NCBI GenBank assembly: GCA_002104985.1
Contig: MCGO01000049.1
Location: forward strand, 62,001-126,000
DNA length: 64,000 nucleotides
From: Rhizoclosmatium globosum
Lineage: Eukaryota > Chytridiomycota > Chytridiomycetes > Chytridiales > Chytriomycetaceae
Reading direction: 5' to 3'
The notes under the pieces are model-generated. The model did no database searches. It saw only the letters and a program-made list of their open reading frames with translations, and had not been told where the DNA came from. Within the stretch, counting starts at the first letter, position 1; each line of letters begins with the position of its first letter. Below are positions 12,376-24,227 of this stretch, one piece after another. Made by a program: the position numbers and the translations under genes.

Positions 12376-15300
12376 TCACTTCTTGGAGTTTGCACGACGA
12401 GATTTCCCCAATGATGAGGACAATCCTTGTTCAGGTGACTCCGACTCCTTCTTGGATCCCTTCTTCACACCCTCCTCCGCTTCCTCAGCGTCACTCACGA
12501 CAACCCCCTTCTTTCCCTTCTTCCCTTTAACAACAACAGCCTCTTCGCCCTCTTCAGCTTCACTCACCGCACTCTCAACCTTCTTCCCCTTCCTACCCGC
12601 CGCACTCTTCTTGACAGGTTTCGCTTCCTCCTCTGCAGCAGACTTACTTCCATCACTGCTACCCGCACCACTCGCACTTCCAACCCCAGTTTCAATCTCA
12701 CGACTCTGGACAAAAAACAGCTTCACCTGTCCAACACCAGTATTCGCGAAACTGTATTGGTTCCCACGCGGAATCATAAACTGCGATCCGGCGCCAACCT
12801 CGAAACTCGACTTGTTGACAGTCACTTTCACTTTTCCTTCTTGCACAAATGCAATCTATTGAAAAGAGTCATAGTTAAAAAAACACTGTGAGAGAGGTAT
12901 ATTAATACGAACCAAGACTGTAGGTCCGGAAGTCTTGTTTGATTTGACAGATCCCTTGGGTAGAACCATAACGCCACTTCCACAAAACGTTCCAACACTG
13001 AACGTTCTTTGGAACAAAAACTCGTTCTTGGCAGATCCACTGCCGTCGCCAACAACTTGTGGATGAATCATGTCTGGTGTGTACACAATCTTCTCCTCTA
13101 CAATCTCGTTTGTGACAAAGTCCTTGACTTTGAAGATTGGCGTTTCAAGAGGAGCTGGTTGAGATTCCTTTTGAGTGGGGCGTTTACGAGTGTTGCCATG
13201 GTGGTCTGAAGGGTGGTAAGGTTCTTCTTTCGGGGCCTTTAGAACTGCTGTTGCGATAGGCACATAGACGCCTGCATGAAAATACTGTCAATCACAAGCT
13301 GTGAATGTTTTCAAGTTACAAACCTTCTTGGTACTTGTTCTCATACTTGATTTGTTCACCACGCCAGAACTCTAAAGGTGCCATTCTGGTACGCTTTTCA
13401 CGAACCGCATCTGCATCCGTTACAGTCACCAAAGCACCACCCCAGTCTTTTTTCGCTTTCTTCTTTGGCGCTGCCTTAGGAGCAGCAACAACAACAGCAG
13501 TAGATGACGATGCCCCACCAGCCTGTTCTTCTTCCTCCTCTCTACTCCGCTTCTTGTTATTCTTGGGTGGCCGACCACGCCCCTTCTTGACAGGAACAAC
13601 AACTTGCTCCTCCTCCTCAACTTCTTCAGCTTCCATAGAGTCTTGAGCATGCTCATATATCACTTCCTCCTCAAAACTTCCTTCATCCCCATCATATCCC
13701 CCAGCAGCGCCACTGTCGTCGTGTTCATATACAGTTTGGTCGACTTCGTCTTGTTGGTAGTGTACCTCTTCCTGCTCTTGTTCTTCTTCATCTTCAGGGT
13801 ACTGTAACTCTGAGTCGTCCACAACTGGAGGTGGCGGTGGAAGGGCTCTGGCTTTCCCCTTTTTGACTGAAACAGAAGGGGCGGGAGCAACTTGCTTTTT
13901 GGTTGACGCGGGGGCAGCCTTTTTGGCGGATACTGGTGGTGGAACGTACCCTGGCTCTCCAGGAAGAAGAGGGAAGGACCATTCAGGACGGGAGGATTCC
14001 GCGAAGGCAACAAACTAGGAGAAGAAGTTAGATAAATGGAGGAACGAAGGAACATACCTCTTGTCCGTCTTCGTCACCTTCGTTGTCTTCTTGCTCATTC
14101 ACAACCTCATAGCTTTCCTCGTGTTGCTCTCATAAGACTGTTCCTCTCCTTCCTGTTCTTGTTCTTCCTGTCCTCCGGTTCCACAGACTCTTCAACAGTA
14201 ACAACCCTCTTCCCCAATGACTACGTCCATTCTCCTTTGTTCGCACCGCTTCTGCATTCTCTCTCTTCCGGCATCCCTCACAACCTCTCTATCCCCACGA
14301 ACACCACCATTTCTCTTTTCCTGAACAACACGATCTCTCTGCACAACCTCTTCTCGTCGTGGAGCAAATCTGCCCCCTCCACGAACAACTTCCTTCTCAT
14401 AAACAACCTCCTGTTCTTGTTCATAGTCATCGTCAAACCCAACCTTCTCGTCCTCTTGGACGTACTCTTCGTGTCTTTGAGGAAGAGGTTGACGGATGGG
14501 AGCAGCTGAGGTAGTAAATCGACGAGGAGGAGCTTCTGTCGCAGGAGCACGCTTTTGAGGGTAGGATTGGTGGTGGTATTGAGGAGTTGAGGGATCCGCA
14601 GCACTTTGTCGTCGTTGTTGAGGATGGAGTTGGGATGTTGGCGAGGAGGAATGATTGGGCGGGGAGAAGGGCGAGCAGATTGCGGGGCTGGAGCATGGTA
14701 GGTAGGTTGGTGTTGATGTTGTTGTTGTTGGTATGAATAGTCTTGATCGTCCTGGTCTTCATAACTGTAATGGGGTTGCTGAAAGCGCGAAGAAGGTGGA
14801 ACAGGTACAGCAGAGTGGCGGGAGTTTGTCTGTATTGCTGTTGCTGTTGCTGTTGTTGGTACGGCTGAGGGCGTTGATGGTGAGAAGGAGTCAATGACCG
14901 AGCCGGCGAATGCGTGGCAGACGAAGAGGACGCCAAAACAAGTTGGCGGTTGTTGTTTGTGGGACGTGGTTGGGATCGTGGAGGAGGAGGAGGAGGAGGA
15001 GGAGGCTGGTTGTACTCTTCCAGATCCTCGTACTCCAGTGGTTCCTCCTGATTAGAGTCTTCTGGATATGCAATATACTGGTCCACATCATCCTCGTAGT
15101 ATTGTTGTTGCTGTTGCTGTTGAGGTTGCGGGCGTTGGACAGGATACGATTCCCTGCGAATTGCCGAGTGCCGGCGTGACGAAGGTGGCTGTGCCTGGTT
15201 TAACTGGCTGATGATTGGGGATCGCGGGACCTTTGTTGATTTGCGAAAGACGGCGGACGCGTCAAAGTCCGATTGTTTTACACGCGGAGAAGCAGCGAGT

Positions 15301-15697
15301 TCCGGAGAAGCGGGTTCTGAGTCTGAGTGATTGAATTAGAACAAAGAAAGAAAGAGAAGAAGAAAGAGAACGAGTACCGTGGTAAACAGCAACTGGAACC
15401 GGGACTGGTCCTGCATTCTTACCACCACCACCACCACCACCACTTTCCCTTCTCCTTCGCCTTCGCCTTCAAACACGAGCCATTCATCAAAATCGTCATT
15501 GTCCTTTGGTGGTCGCCAACCAGTCTTTCTGTTGTCGTTGTTTGTTTAGTTTGTTTTGGTTTAGTTTAATTAGACAAGAACACTGAATCAATCAGTGCAC
15601 ACCTTCCAACGCCTTCGTCCAAGTATCGATTCGGACGCGGTGGTCGCGGTCCGGCAAGTCGCGGGCCCGTCTTTGCTGGCGCCGCGTTCGTGAGCAT
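12376..15697 (-). CDS. MIF2: Mif2/CENP-C inner kinetochore protein
   Basis: Multi-exon minus-strand gene, ATG at 15697-15695. Joining exon 15697-15603 to 15528-15423 gives an N-terminal Mif2-type block (RYLDEGVGRKTGWRPPKD) followed by acidic residues. The middle is very low complexity (Pro, Gln, Glu and Val runs), and exon borders between about 14050 and 15300 cannot be fixed. Then come an AT-hook-like KKGRGRPPKNNKKR, the CENP-C motif REKRTRMAPLEFWRGEQIKYE (about 13340-13410) that contacts CENP-A nucleosomes, and the C-terminal cupin dimerisation domain (GVMVLPKGSVK, IAFVQEGKVKVTVN, MIPRGNQYSFANTG). A Lys/Glu-rich tail of roughly 100 residues follows the cupin. The order Mif2_N, AT hook, CENP-C motif, cupin matches yeast Mif2. 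Convergent with the CaMKK gene. Confidence 0.88.
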
Positions 15698-15994
15698 TCG
15701 CCTGTTCTGTTCTGTTCTTTTTGTCTGGTTTTGTTTGTTTGGGTGGGTGGTGAAAAAATTGTGGACAAAAGGGAAAGTACATCTATCCTTTATTAAAACA
15801 GAGCTCACTTGTTAATGCTACTATCTCATACTGTTATTAATGTACTGTATACAGTCAGTGATGATGTAGTGGATAGTGGCAAAAAACATTTCCTATCAAA
15901 TACTCCCATTAGATTGCAGGCACCTTCACCTACATATGGCTGCGGACTTGTCGTTTCATATAAGTGTTATAGTGCACAATTCATTTATTCACAT

Positions 15995-18480
15995 TTATAA
16001 AATGTCAAAATGCTTTTGGATACTGCTCATCAATGATCCATGCGTAATAACGGCTGAAGCTGTGATAGATCGTTGGTTTCTCCAGTGCACCAACTTGACC
16101 AAGTCACTACCACGAAGTGAGAAGTAAAACCACATAGTTGCAACTTTCAGAGATTCCTTCGCTCGCCAACAAGTTCCAGAATTTTGACACAATTGCCGGG
16201 GACACTCACTCAAATACTCGGTGCTTTCGTGACAGATTGGAAGTGGTTGAGCCAGGTTGTACCAACAGAGAGCAAGTCCTCGTTTTGCGCCACGATGCCC
16301 TTGTAATGCAGCTAAGTGAAAGAACTTGATAGCTTGGTCAAGATTCTTATCAAAGAAGACGCCTCGATAGTGAAGTTCACCCAATTTGTGCTGAGCTTCA
16401 CTTTTTCCTTTATGCGCGGACAGTGTAAAGCATTTGACAGCAGCTTCGATTTTGTTTTCATTCATGAACCAAATGCCTAATTGATACTGAGCTGATTCGT
16501 TTGATTGTTTGGCGGACAACTCAAGCCACTTTACTGCCTCTTTCAAGTCTTTTTGGACACCATGGCCGTTGTAATAGCACATTCCCAGCCAATACTGGGC
16601 GGAATCGTTTCCTTGGGTTGCAGACATATGAAACCACTTGAAAGCATCGAGTGGGTCTTTCTTGACACCACGCCCTTTATAATAACACAACCCAAATCGG
16701 TATTGCGCCAAAGCATTTCCTTTCTCAGCTGATACGCGAAAGTATTTTGCAGCTGTTGCAAAATCGTTTTCAATACAAGAACACAGTCCCAAATAGTACA
16801 GCGATTCAGAGTTTCTCGATAATTGAAACCATTTTCGCGCTAATTCCACATTGTTTTCCACGTCAAGCCTATTGAAGAAGCAAACACCCATCTGGTAACG
16901 AGCTTCAACGTGTCCTTTGTCAGACGCTTGACGGAACCATTTCACTGATTCAATCAAGTTTGCTTGAACACCAATACCATTCAAATGACACATTCCCAAC
17001 TGATACTGCGCATCCTCGTTACCTTGACTAGATGACAACGTTAACAATCGAAAAGCCTCTACTTCATTCCTCTCAATTCCCAAGCCATTAAGACAACACA
17101 TACCCAGCCTATACTGTGCCCCTGAATGTCTGTTCTTGACAGACAAGCGGAGCCATTTCACAGCTTCCACAACATTTACAGAATCTAGGTGACAAATCCC
17201 CAAATAATATTGTGCATCAGCGTTTCCTTGTTTCGCAATGAGATGAAACACGTTGATGGCTTCACGTAAATTCTTGGTAACGCCTTTACCGAGGTAATAG
17301 CATAAACCCAGTTGCAGTTGTGCGGCAACGTTAGCATGATTAACGGGGTCCAGAATCAAATTCGTTTTGAACTGGGATGTTGTCTTCCACATGTAGAATA
17401 TGGATTTCTTCAGAAGAGGGGTCTTTTGTAGATTGAATTTGACTGAAACGTGATCCGTCATTATTTTCGCGTACAGGTGCCGTTGAGAAATCACCTTCGC
17501 GTACAAACGTTAGTCCAGCGTTATCAACACTATAGTGTGGAGGTACTCTTACCTTCACTACTTTGGGGCATAGACAGCGTTTCCAATGTGTTCACGATTT
17601 CATCAAAGCCAGGTCGAATTGATGGATTTTGAGCCCAACACTTTTCAATCAAATTCCATAATCCATCTGATATTGTGTCAGCTGGAGGGTCATGGCACTG
17701 AGCTCCCGTTCTGTACGGCCTCTGACGGTTTATGATCCAATTTATAACGGTTTGCGGTTCGTTCGCGCTTTCTTCGCCAATGAAGGGACGGTGCCTCGTT
17801 AACACTTCGTAAGCTGTCATTGCCCAGCTGTACACATCGTATTTCGGTGTTGCTATGTACCCTCGCTGATGAGATTCCGGTGGCGAGAAGAGATATGCCC
17901 CTCTTGTGGGATCTCTCGATGCTGCATAGCTATAGTTTGCATGGAACCGACTCATTCCGAAATCAGAGATACAAGCCTTTCCTTTGCCATCTAGAAATAC
18001 GATTTAGGTAAGTCGATTTGATCTGTTGAAACAGATATAATGTACTCCACCGAGTAAGACATTATCCGGCTTCAGATCGCGATGGATGACTGGTGGGTTT
18101 CTTGAATGCAGGTATTTGAAAGCATAGGCAATATTGAGGAGCCACTGGGTACGCTCCTCCTGCGTTGGAACAGGACTTAATCTCAATCGTTCATCCAAAG
18201 TCATTTCGAGGCGATCAACTACGAGCATCGGCTGCCCCATCTCTGTCCTTGCGATGCCCCATAGCGTGACAATGTTGGGATGGCGTAGGGAGTGCCATAT
18301 GACTGCTTCTTGGATGTCCCTGATGAGTTCGCTCGATTCAGCCTGGATTCTCGTGAATGTTTTGATGGCGACATCTGTTGTTTCGTATTTGCCTGCGTAG
18401 ACGGTACCATAGCAGCCGCGGCCGAGAACTTTGGATGTTCTTGTGATGTGGATCTCGGGGACTTGGTTTGCTCCACCCAT
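15995..18480 (-). CDS. TKL-type protein kinase with C-terminal SEL1 repeats
   Basis: ATG at 18480-18478. Exon 1 (to 18051) encodes LGRGCYGTVYAG (Gly loop), VAIKTFT (ATP Lys) and VIHRDLKPDNVLL (catalytic loop). Exon 2 (17990-17553) encodes DGKGKACISDFGMSRF (Mg-binding DFG), FSPPES in the activation segment and YDVYSWAMTAYEVLT. After one more intron, about eleven SEL1/TPR-like repeats of roughly 36 residues run to the stop, each with the AQYxLGxCY..G.GV pattern (for example AQYWLGMCYYNGHGVQ). All catalytic residues are present, so an active Ser/Thr or dual-specificity kinase is likely, with the SEL1 array as a protein scaffold. It shares a 313-bp upstream spacer with the LRR-oxygenase fusion gene, which also ends in SEL1 repeats. 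Confidence 0.85.
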
Positions 18481-18793
18481 TTTCGTTGAAGAAATTCCAT
18501 CAGTGATAGTAAATCGCGTATAATGATATTTCTTATAGTTAATTGCTGTCAGTGATAGTGTTCCTTGCCAAGAATGAATTCAGTTCACACAATGTTTTCG
18601 CTGTTACGCGTATCAACATATTGAAATGACGCGTCAATGCTGGCACTATATTGATCCAAATGGTACAGTGTCTCTATTTTCCCCTTAATCCTTAACTGTG
18701 AACAACCACTAAATTGACGCCTGGTTTTCCTTTTCTCTCCACAAAACTCACCTCAACAGCCATCGACCGATTCTCCAACTAGCTCCTACTCGA
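18481..18793. promoter_or_regulatory. Divergent intergenic region of kinase-SEL1 and LRR-oxygenase genes
   Basis: This 313-bp spacer separates two head-to-head genes and must hold both promoters. The 11-mer TCAGTGATAGT occurs twice on the plus strand, near 18501 and 18549, 48 bp apart. No function is known for it. No coding signal was seen. Confidence 0.45.
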
Positions 18794-21700
18794 ATGATCG
18801 GCACTCTGAACACGCAGTCGGCAGCCGAAGAAGGGTTCATTAAGCAGCAGGTTTAGTAGATCCCCGAGCACTCAAAGCAACGCACTCACCGCCCCGGGCC
18901 CAGGTCCTCGCATTTACCGATCGCAGACAGTTGTTTGTCGCAGTGCACACGTTGGATGCCGCTGATCCGCGTGTCCTGGCGAGCAAGCAAAGCCTCGATC
19001 GCATCTTCAACTACCTCGACTCGTCGCTGGCGGATGTGACTGTCGTTGAACTCAAGTCGAGAATGAATGCGGATACCCTGACATTCACATTGAATCCTGG
19101 TATGGATCAAGATGCCGTCCAAATCTTGTAAGTCACGTGACACGTTGAAGGTGTAGTTCAAGATTGGTGCAAACATTCATAGGCATCTCGCCGACACATT
19201 CTCGGGCTTTCTTGCCCAGGAGTTTGAAGTATTTCAAAATCTTCGTGTCATGTGAGTCCTTATATTTACATTGTCTGAAACGTGTGTCTAATCTCCGTAC
19301 TATAGCAACATCTCACGCAGCAAAATTAATGGCTCGATTCCATCGTGGTCATTCAACCATCTCAACTTTCTGTAAGTGACGAAAAGACTTGAAAAGGTAC
19401 CTGGTCTAATTAAAAACCGTTAGGAACCTTCCCTCGAATAACTTGAGTGGAAACCTGCCAGACTTCAGCAGAATGACGTCTCTCACGCATTTGTGAGTAT
19501 TTTGACTTTATCGAACGTGTTCAGGTTCTAACAGTATATGTTAGGAATCTGGCCAATAATGCACTGACAGGAACTATTGATGGCGTTTCGGTCCTGACTA
19601 ATCTCGTTCACTTGTATGTTCAACGTGCCATATCTAAGGTGTTAAAAGTCAATATGACAACAGAAATCTGAGCTACAACAAAATCACCGGTGGTGTTAAA
19701 CTTGAACACTTATCCAACGCACTGGAAGTGATTGACCTGTCTCACAATGCTCTTGTGGGGGGCATTCCTGATCTTTCTGCACTGGGAAATCTCAAAGGCT
19801 TGTGCCTCAACAACAACAACCTCAATGGACCATTCCCAATCCTTCCAACGTCTGTCCTAAAAGTGTAAGTTTTTTGTATTGTTTCTTCCAGAGTATTATT
19901 GACTGAAGTGTAGGTGGCTTCAATTCAACGCTTTAGACGGGTCCCTCCCAGATTTCGTCAATTTCAACAACCTTCAGGAATTGTGAGTTTGCAAATCTTG
20001 AACAAAACGTTGTCTAATAGTATATCATATGAAGATGTCTGAATAATAATCGGTTTGGTGGGTTCCTCAACTTGAGATTTCCCCAGTCTCTCGCCGTTCT
20101 GTAAGTAACGTAGAAATGTCAAGCGGGTGTATTTACAGATTTGCATTGAAGGGATCTCTATGGAAACCAATTTAAGGTCCGGTTCGATCCGACTGTCTCT
20201 TCACAGCCATATAAACTTGCTTATGTGAGTGAACTTCAGTCTTGTTTTCATTTCGACTTAGCTGTGTTCGCAATTCAGGCTCACTTTGACGAAAGTACTC
20301 CAAAGTATCTGCTTTCAAAATCAAACGGATTCTTGCCAGCAGACTTGGTATCCACCATGAACCCACCTGTTCACGGCATCACAGGTATCGACCGTTGGAC
20401 CGACGTCGTTAGGCGTTTGCCTGACTTGTTAAAAGAACCTGTGACTCTTCGAACTGAAATTGCCCAATTGCCATCTCTCGTTGACTTCTTGAATAATCAT
20501 ACCAATGTCTACTCGTTATTCCGGGTTTCCTGCATGGCATCAAACCTCTGCCATGTCTATTTCTATCATGGAAATCCTGGAAAGCTGCAACCACCCACGA
20601 GCATCAAAAAGACATGGCTTCGAGCGCGAGAACTTTTGGGTTGGACAGTCGAAGCAGTCGAAAACCTCCCAACCGATAATGCACCGTACTTATCGTATAT
20701 TGACTTTATTGTTGTCAACTTCAAGTTCAAAGTTCAAGTCCCAAACACAATGGCACCGCTTGAGGTACTCAAAAACCCAAGGAACCTTCGCGTGTATGTT
20801 CCAACGGCTCCCTGTCTTCCATCGCCCCAAGAACCAAATGCTGTTGAAGCGTCTAGCCCAGAAGACATGTTTTACATGTCGCAGCTCAGTATGCTCGCTG
20901 TGATGGCGGATCTCCCGTTCCTTCTCGCTGATTTGCAACGGTCGGCTCCTGATATGCTTTCTCCAAACCCTGCAAAACAGGCTGGAGCTTTTAAGCACAT
21001 TGCGAAATCGCTCAAAACTGTCTTGGATATTGTTCGCAAAGTCACAGAGACTTTCGAACTCATTACAATGCACGAAGGAACTTCCGACCATGTATCGTCT
21101 CTCTTCTTTGGTCGAATGTTCGCCAGCACTGCGATCTTGGCTCCATTTGTGCGAAACCCTGAAACAGGGCAGTACGACAAAGCCCGAACTGCTAGTGGTC
21201 ACGGAATCTTGACTCCAGGCCCAGGTGGTCAAGCATCGCCATTCTTCTGTCTGATGGACTACTTTTTGAACCGCAAGAGCTACAATACCCACTTGGGACA
21301 TCACACAGACCTGCATCTCAACAGCTACCCAGCCGATTGGATAAATTTCTTGAAGGCGCTTCGTTCTCCACATATTAACGGATTCTACCACTTTGATGAA
21401 TACTTGAGAGTTCTTGACGCTACTATTCCCGCGCATTTCCAAGTTCTCGATCTGTTCAACTCGATTTTGGAGTCCTATGCTGGCGAATCTGGATTTTTGG
21501 GTCGTCACTTGCTGAAGCTGCATGGTTATCTTACCGGAATGTTCCGTACGGGTCGTGAGGGGACTATTGGTGATGCGAAGGCCGGTTCCGTTTTGAACCG
21601 CACTGAAGATATGCTGTACTCCATGATTGAAACATCTCGTCTCGAGAGATTTGAGTATATGCTCCCAATGTTTGGTCGGTCTGCTGACGTCAGGCTTATT

Positions 21701-24164
21701 GATGAAGTTGGTTCTGGTTCGGGAGTGTGGAACATTCAATTGGAGGCACCGTTGCGGTGTCATGATAATCCCCACAGTGGTGGTCATATTATGGTCACTC
21801 CAAAGAACGTGGAACTGCCACTTTTGGAAAGATTGACTTCAATCGCTGGAACAAACCAAATTGTTCAAAAGCTCTGTCAAAGTGTCGAATGGAAACGGCA
21901 TTTGGAAATGCGACGGGCTGAAGGCACTCTTCAATCTATTCTGACATTCGGAGACTGCCGAGCTCTGTTGGAGAAGGCGCAGGAATCTGATGAGATTCTT
22001 TTAAAGTTTCTTTCCAAGGTGGTACCGCTGAGACCGCGAACATACTCTTTGGCGAGAGCAACGCCACGTCTCAGTATGGTCATTAGAAAGCAAGAGCATG
22101 GCGTGGCTTACAAAATGTTTCAAGAAATGAGCCAAAATGTCCTCGGTTCAGTACCTGTCGCATTCCCAACCACACCTTTGCGTTTGCTTCCAGATGTATT
22201 TTCTCCTGGCCTTCCTCCACTAGTTATTTTCGCAGCAGGAACAGGAATTTCTCCCTTCGCCGACATCATTGGAGACTATCGCGGAAGCCGTGACATTCTT
22301 TTTGTTTGGTTGTCAAACACTTGCAGAACTCAAGTCGACTCTCTTGGAGCGCGTCTGGGAAACACTGCAAGAGGTCTTGGAGGCTCCAACTTTCAGTCAC
22401 TGGTTGTTTGCACAGCTCGACACCACGAACCAGTTGTCACAGAGTCAGACGTGAGGTTTGAACAGTTCCATGTGAGAGACTCTTCTCGTACCGGTCGTAT
22501 GGAGCGAGTTTTCAACGAAGCTCGATCTTGTAACATTCACCGTTTGAGAGAGCTGAACGCTCGCGGTTGCGACTACCGAGTTTGTGGCTCTTCGGGATTT
22601 GTCGCTGATATTATTTCATTTGTTGATACTCACGTGGTATCTCCTGCAGGAGGAGATATGAAAACCTTGGTTGGACGTGGGAGACTTCAAGTCGAAGCGT
22701 TTTATGACCCTGTTCCAAGAACTTTGCCATCGATTCAAGCGAGAGATGTCTTGATGTCTGTTTTGAATGAGGGTCAAGCTCCAATGATGGTAATCAACGG
22801 AGAGGTTTACAGTATCACCAAGCAAATTGAGGCGCTTCATCCTGGAGGAGGTCTTATCTTCGGCTTCTACCATGGAACTGACGGGTCCAAGCCGTTCAAT
22901 CAAATCAAACACAACTTGAATGACGGTGTCATGGGACTTGCTCAAACTTGCCACATTGGCCATCTGGCGCCGCCAGCTAATAACGAAGTAATGCAGAATT
23001 GTTGGGGCGTTGCTGAAATTCGAAATGCAATTCGCATCGAGTACCGGTTGCATGCGTCGCTGCGAGAAATTGGTGTCGAGGACAACACAGCAACATCAAT
23101 TCATGTCGTTGAAGCCTACAAAAGCTATAACCGTTTCATGAATGTTCACCTCCCAAACCTGAAGTCTCTGTTCCCAGATATTTGCCAGAGGTTGGTTGCC
23201 TCCAATGAAGCTCAATTCTCGTTCACCATCAAAGCTCAAACCGTCTTTGAGAGTTTTGAAAGGCGAACTGAAGTTCAAGACTGTGTGTTTAGGTTCTTGG
23301 ACGGTTTACTGGAAGAATGTGCAGCCCTCTTAGTTCCTGTTGCACTTGTACCACTTGTCCCAATACCTGCCCCAGCATCAGTCCCAGCACCAGTTCTAGC
23401 ACCAGTTCCAGCACCAGTTCCAGCACCAGTTCCAGCACCAGTTCCAGCACCAGTCCCAGCACCAGTTCCAGCACCAGTCCCAGGAGGCATGAGTTACAGA
23501 CAACGCCAATTCCAGCTTGGCCTCGATTACGAAAAAGCTAACGACATTCCCAACGCCATTAACGCGTTTCGCAATTCCGCAGAGCAAGGGCATGCGGAAG
23601 CTCAGAACAAACTGGGCATAATTTACGAAGAAGGTCGCGGCGGCATAGCTGCGAATTATGCTGAGGCGTTCATGTGGTTCAATTTGTCATGGATTTGGTC
23701 AATATCGCCTCGGAATGTGTTATAAGAATGGACATGGTGTCCAACAGAGCTTCACCCAAGCCTTTTTGAATTTCCAAAATTCAGCGCAAGGAGGAAACCC
23801 GTTCGGACAATATCGACTGGGTCTTTGCTACGAAAAGGGAGAAGGAGTTGAAATGAATCTAGAGGAGGCGGCAGCGTGGTTTCATCGTTCCGCCATTCAA
23901 GAAAATTCAGATGCCCAAGTGCGATTAGGTTTCTGCTATCAACGTGGTCAAGGTGTTGCTCAAAGTTACGAATCAGCTGTTGAATGGTACCGAAGTGCTG
24001 CTGAGCAAGAGCATTCCTGGGCTCAACATCAACTTGGCTACTGTTATGAAAAGGGGCGTGGAGTGCAGCAAAGTCGGACAGAGGCTCTAAATTGGTATGG
24101 AAAGTCTGCAGCGAAAGGAAATGCTGCAGGAAAGGAAGCGCTTGAGCGGTTAATTCAAGTTTAA
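18794..24164 (+). CDS. LRR / IDO-PrnB-like haem / FNR reductase / cytochrome b5 / SEL1 fusion protein
   Basis: Eleven exons: 18794-18850, 18904-19127, 19183-19251, 19306-19371, 19424-19492, 19545-19613, 19664-19864, 19914-19982, 20035-20100, 20152-20224, 20279 on. Exons 3-10 encode leucine-rich repeats ([31 protein letters not shown]). Exon 11 first encodes a helical domain resembling the indoleamine dioxygenase/PrnB haem superfamily ([15 protein letters not shown] helices; [16 protein letters not shown] at about 21501-21548). Next is an FNR-type flavin reductase: RTYSLAR near 22036, [10 protein letters not shown] near 22230, [10 protein letters not shown] near 22582. Cytochrome b5 follows ([22 protein letters not shown], both haem His). 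Then come a (PAPV)n linker and SEL1 repeats. Near 23687 the frame breaks, giving an in-frame stop at 23725; the SEL1 repeats resume in another frame to 24164. No signal peptide. Probably a self-sufficient cytosolic oxygenase; substrate unknown. Confidence 0.78.
23380..23482 (+). repeat. 12-bp minisatellite encoding the PAPV linker
   Basis: Near-perfect tandem copies of a 12-bp unit (gttccagcacca and variants with gtccca), about eight copies. They stay in frame with the fusion protein and encode Pro-Ala-Pro-Val repeats between the cytochrome b5 region and the SEL1 repeats. A rigid, length-variable linker is the likely effect. Confidence 0.85.
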
Positions 24165-24227
24165 AATAAATGAATTCTTGAATCAACATGGGAAAATGTA
24201 TGGATTTCGATGAACAACAAGAACTAA

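Noticed and set aside
15327..15569. Plus-strand open frame with His-rich stretch
   Set aside because: Antisense of the Val run in the second Mif2 exon, whose spliced reading gives a proper Mif2 N-terminal block.
20690..21787. Long open frame (365 codons) on the minus strand
   Set aside because: It is antisense to the oxygenase exon, which has clear domain motifs; no domain or start context on this strand.
23380..23482. Regular 12-bp repeats, possible array
   Set aside because: They are direct, contiguous and in frame, coding for PAPV; nothing like a CRISPR repeat-spacer pattern, and the genome is eukaryotic.
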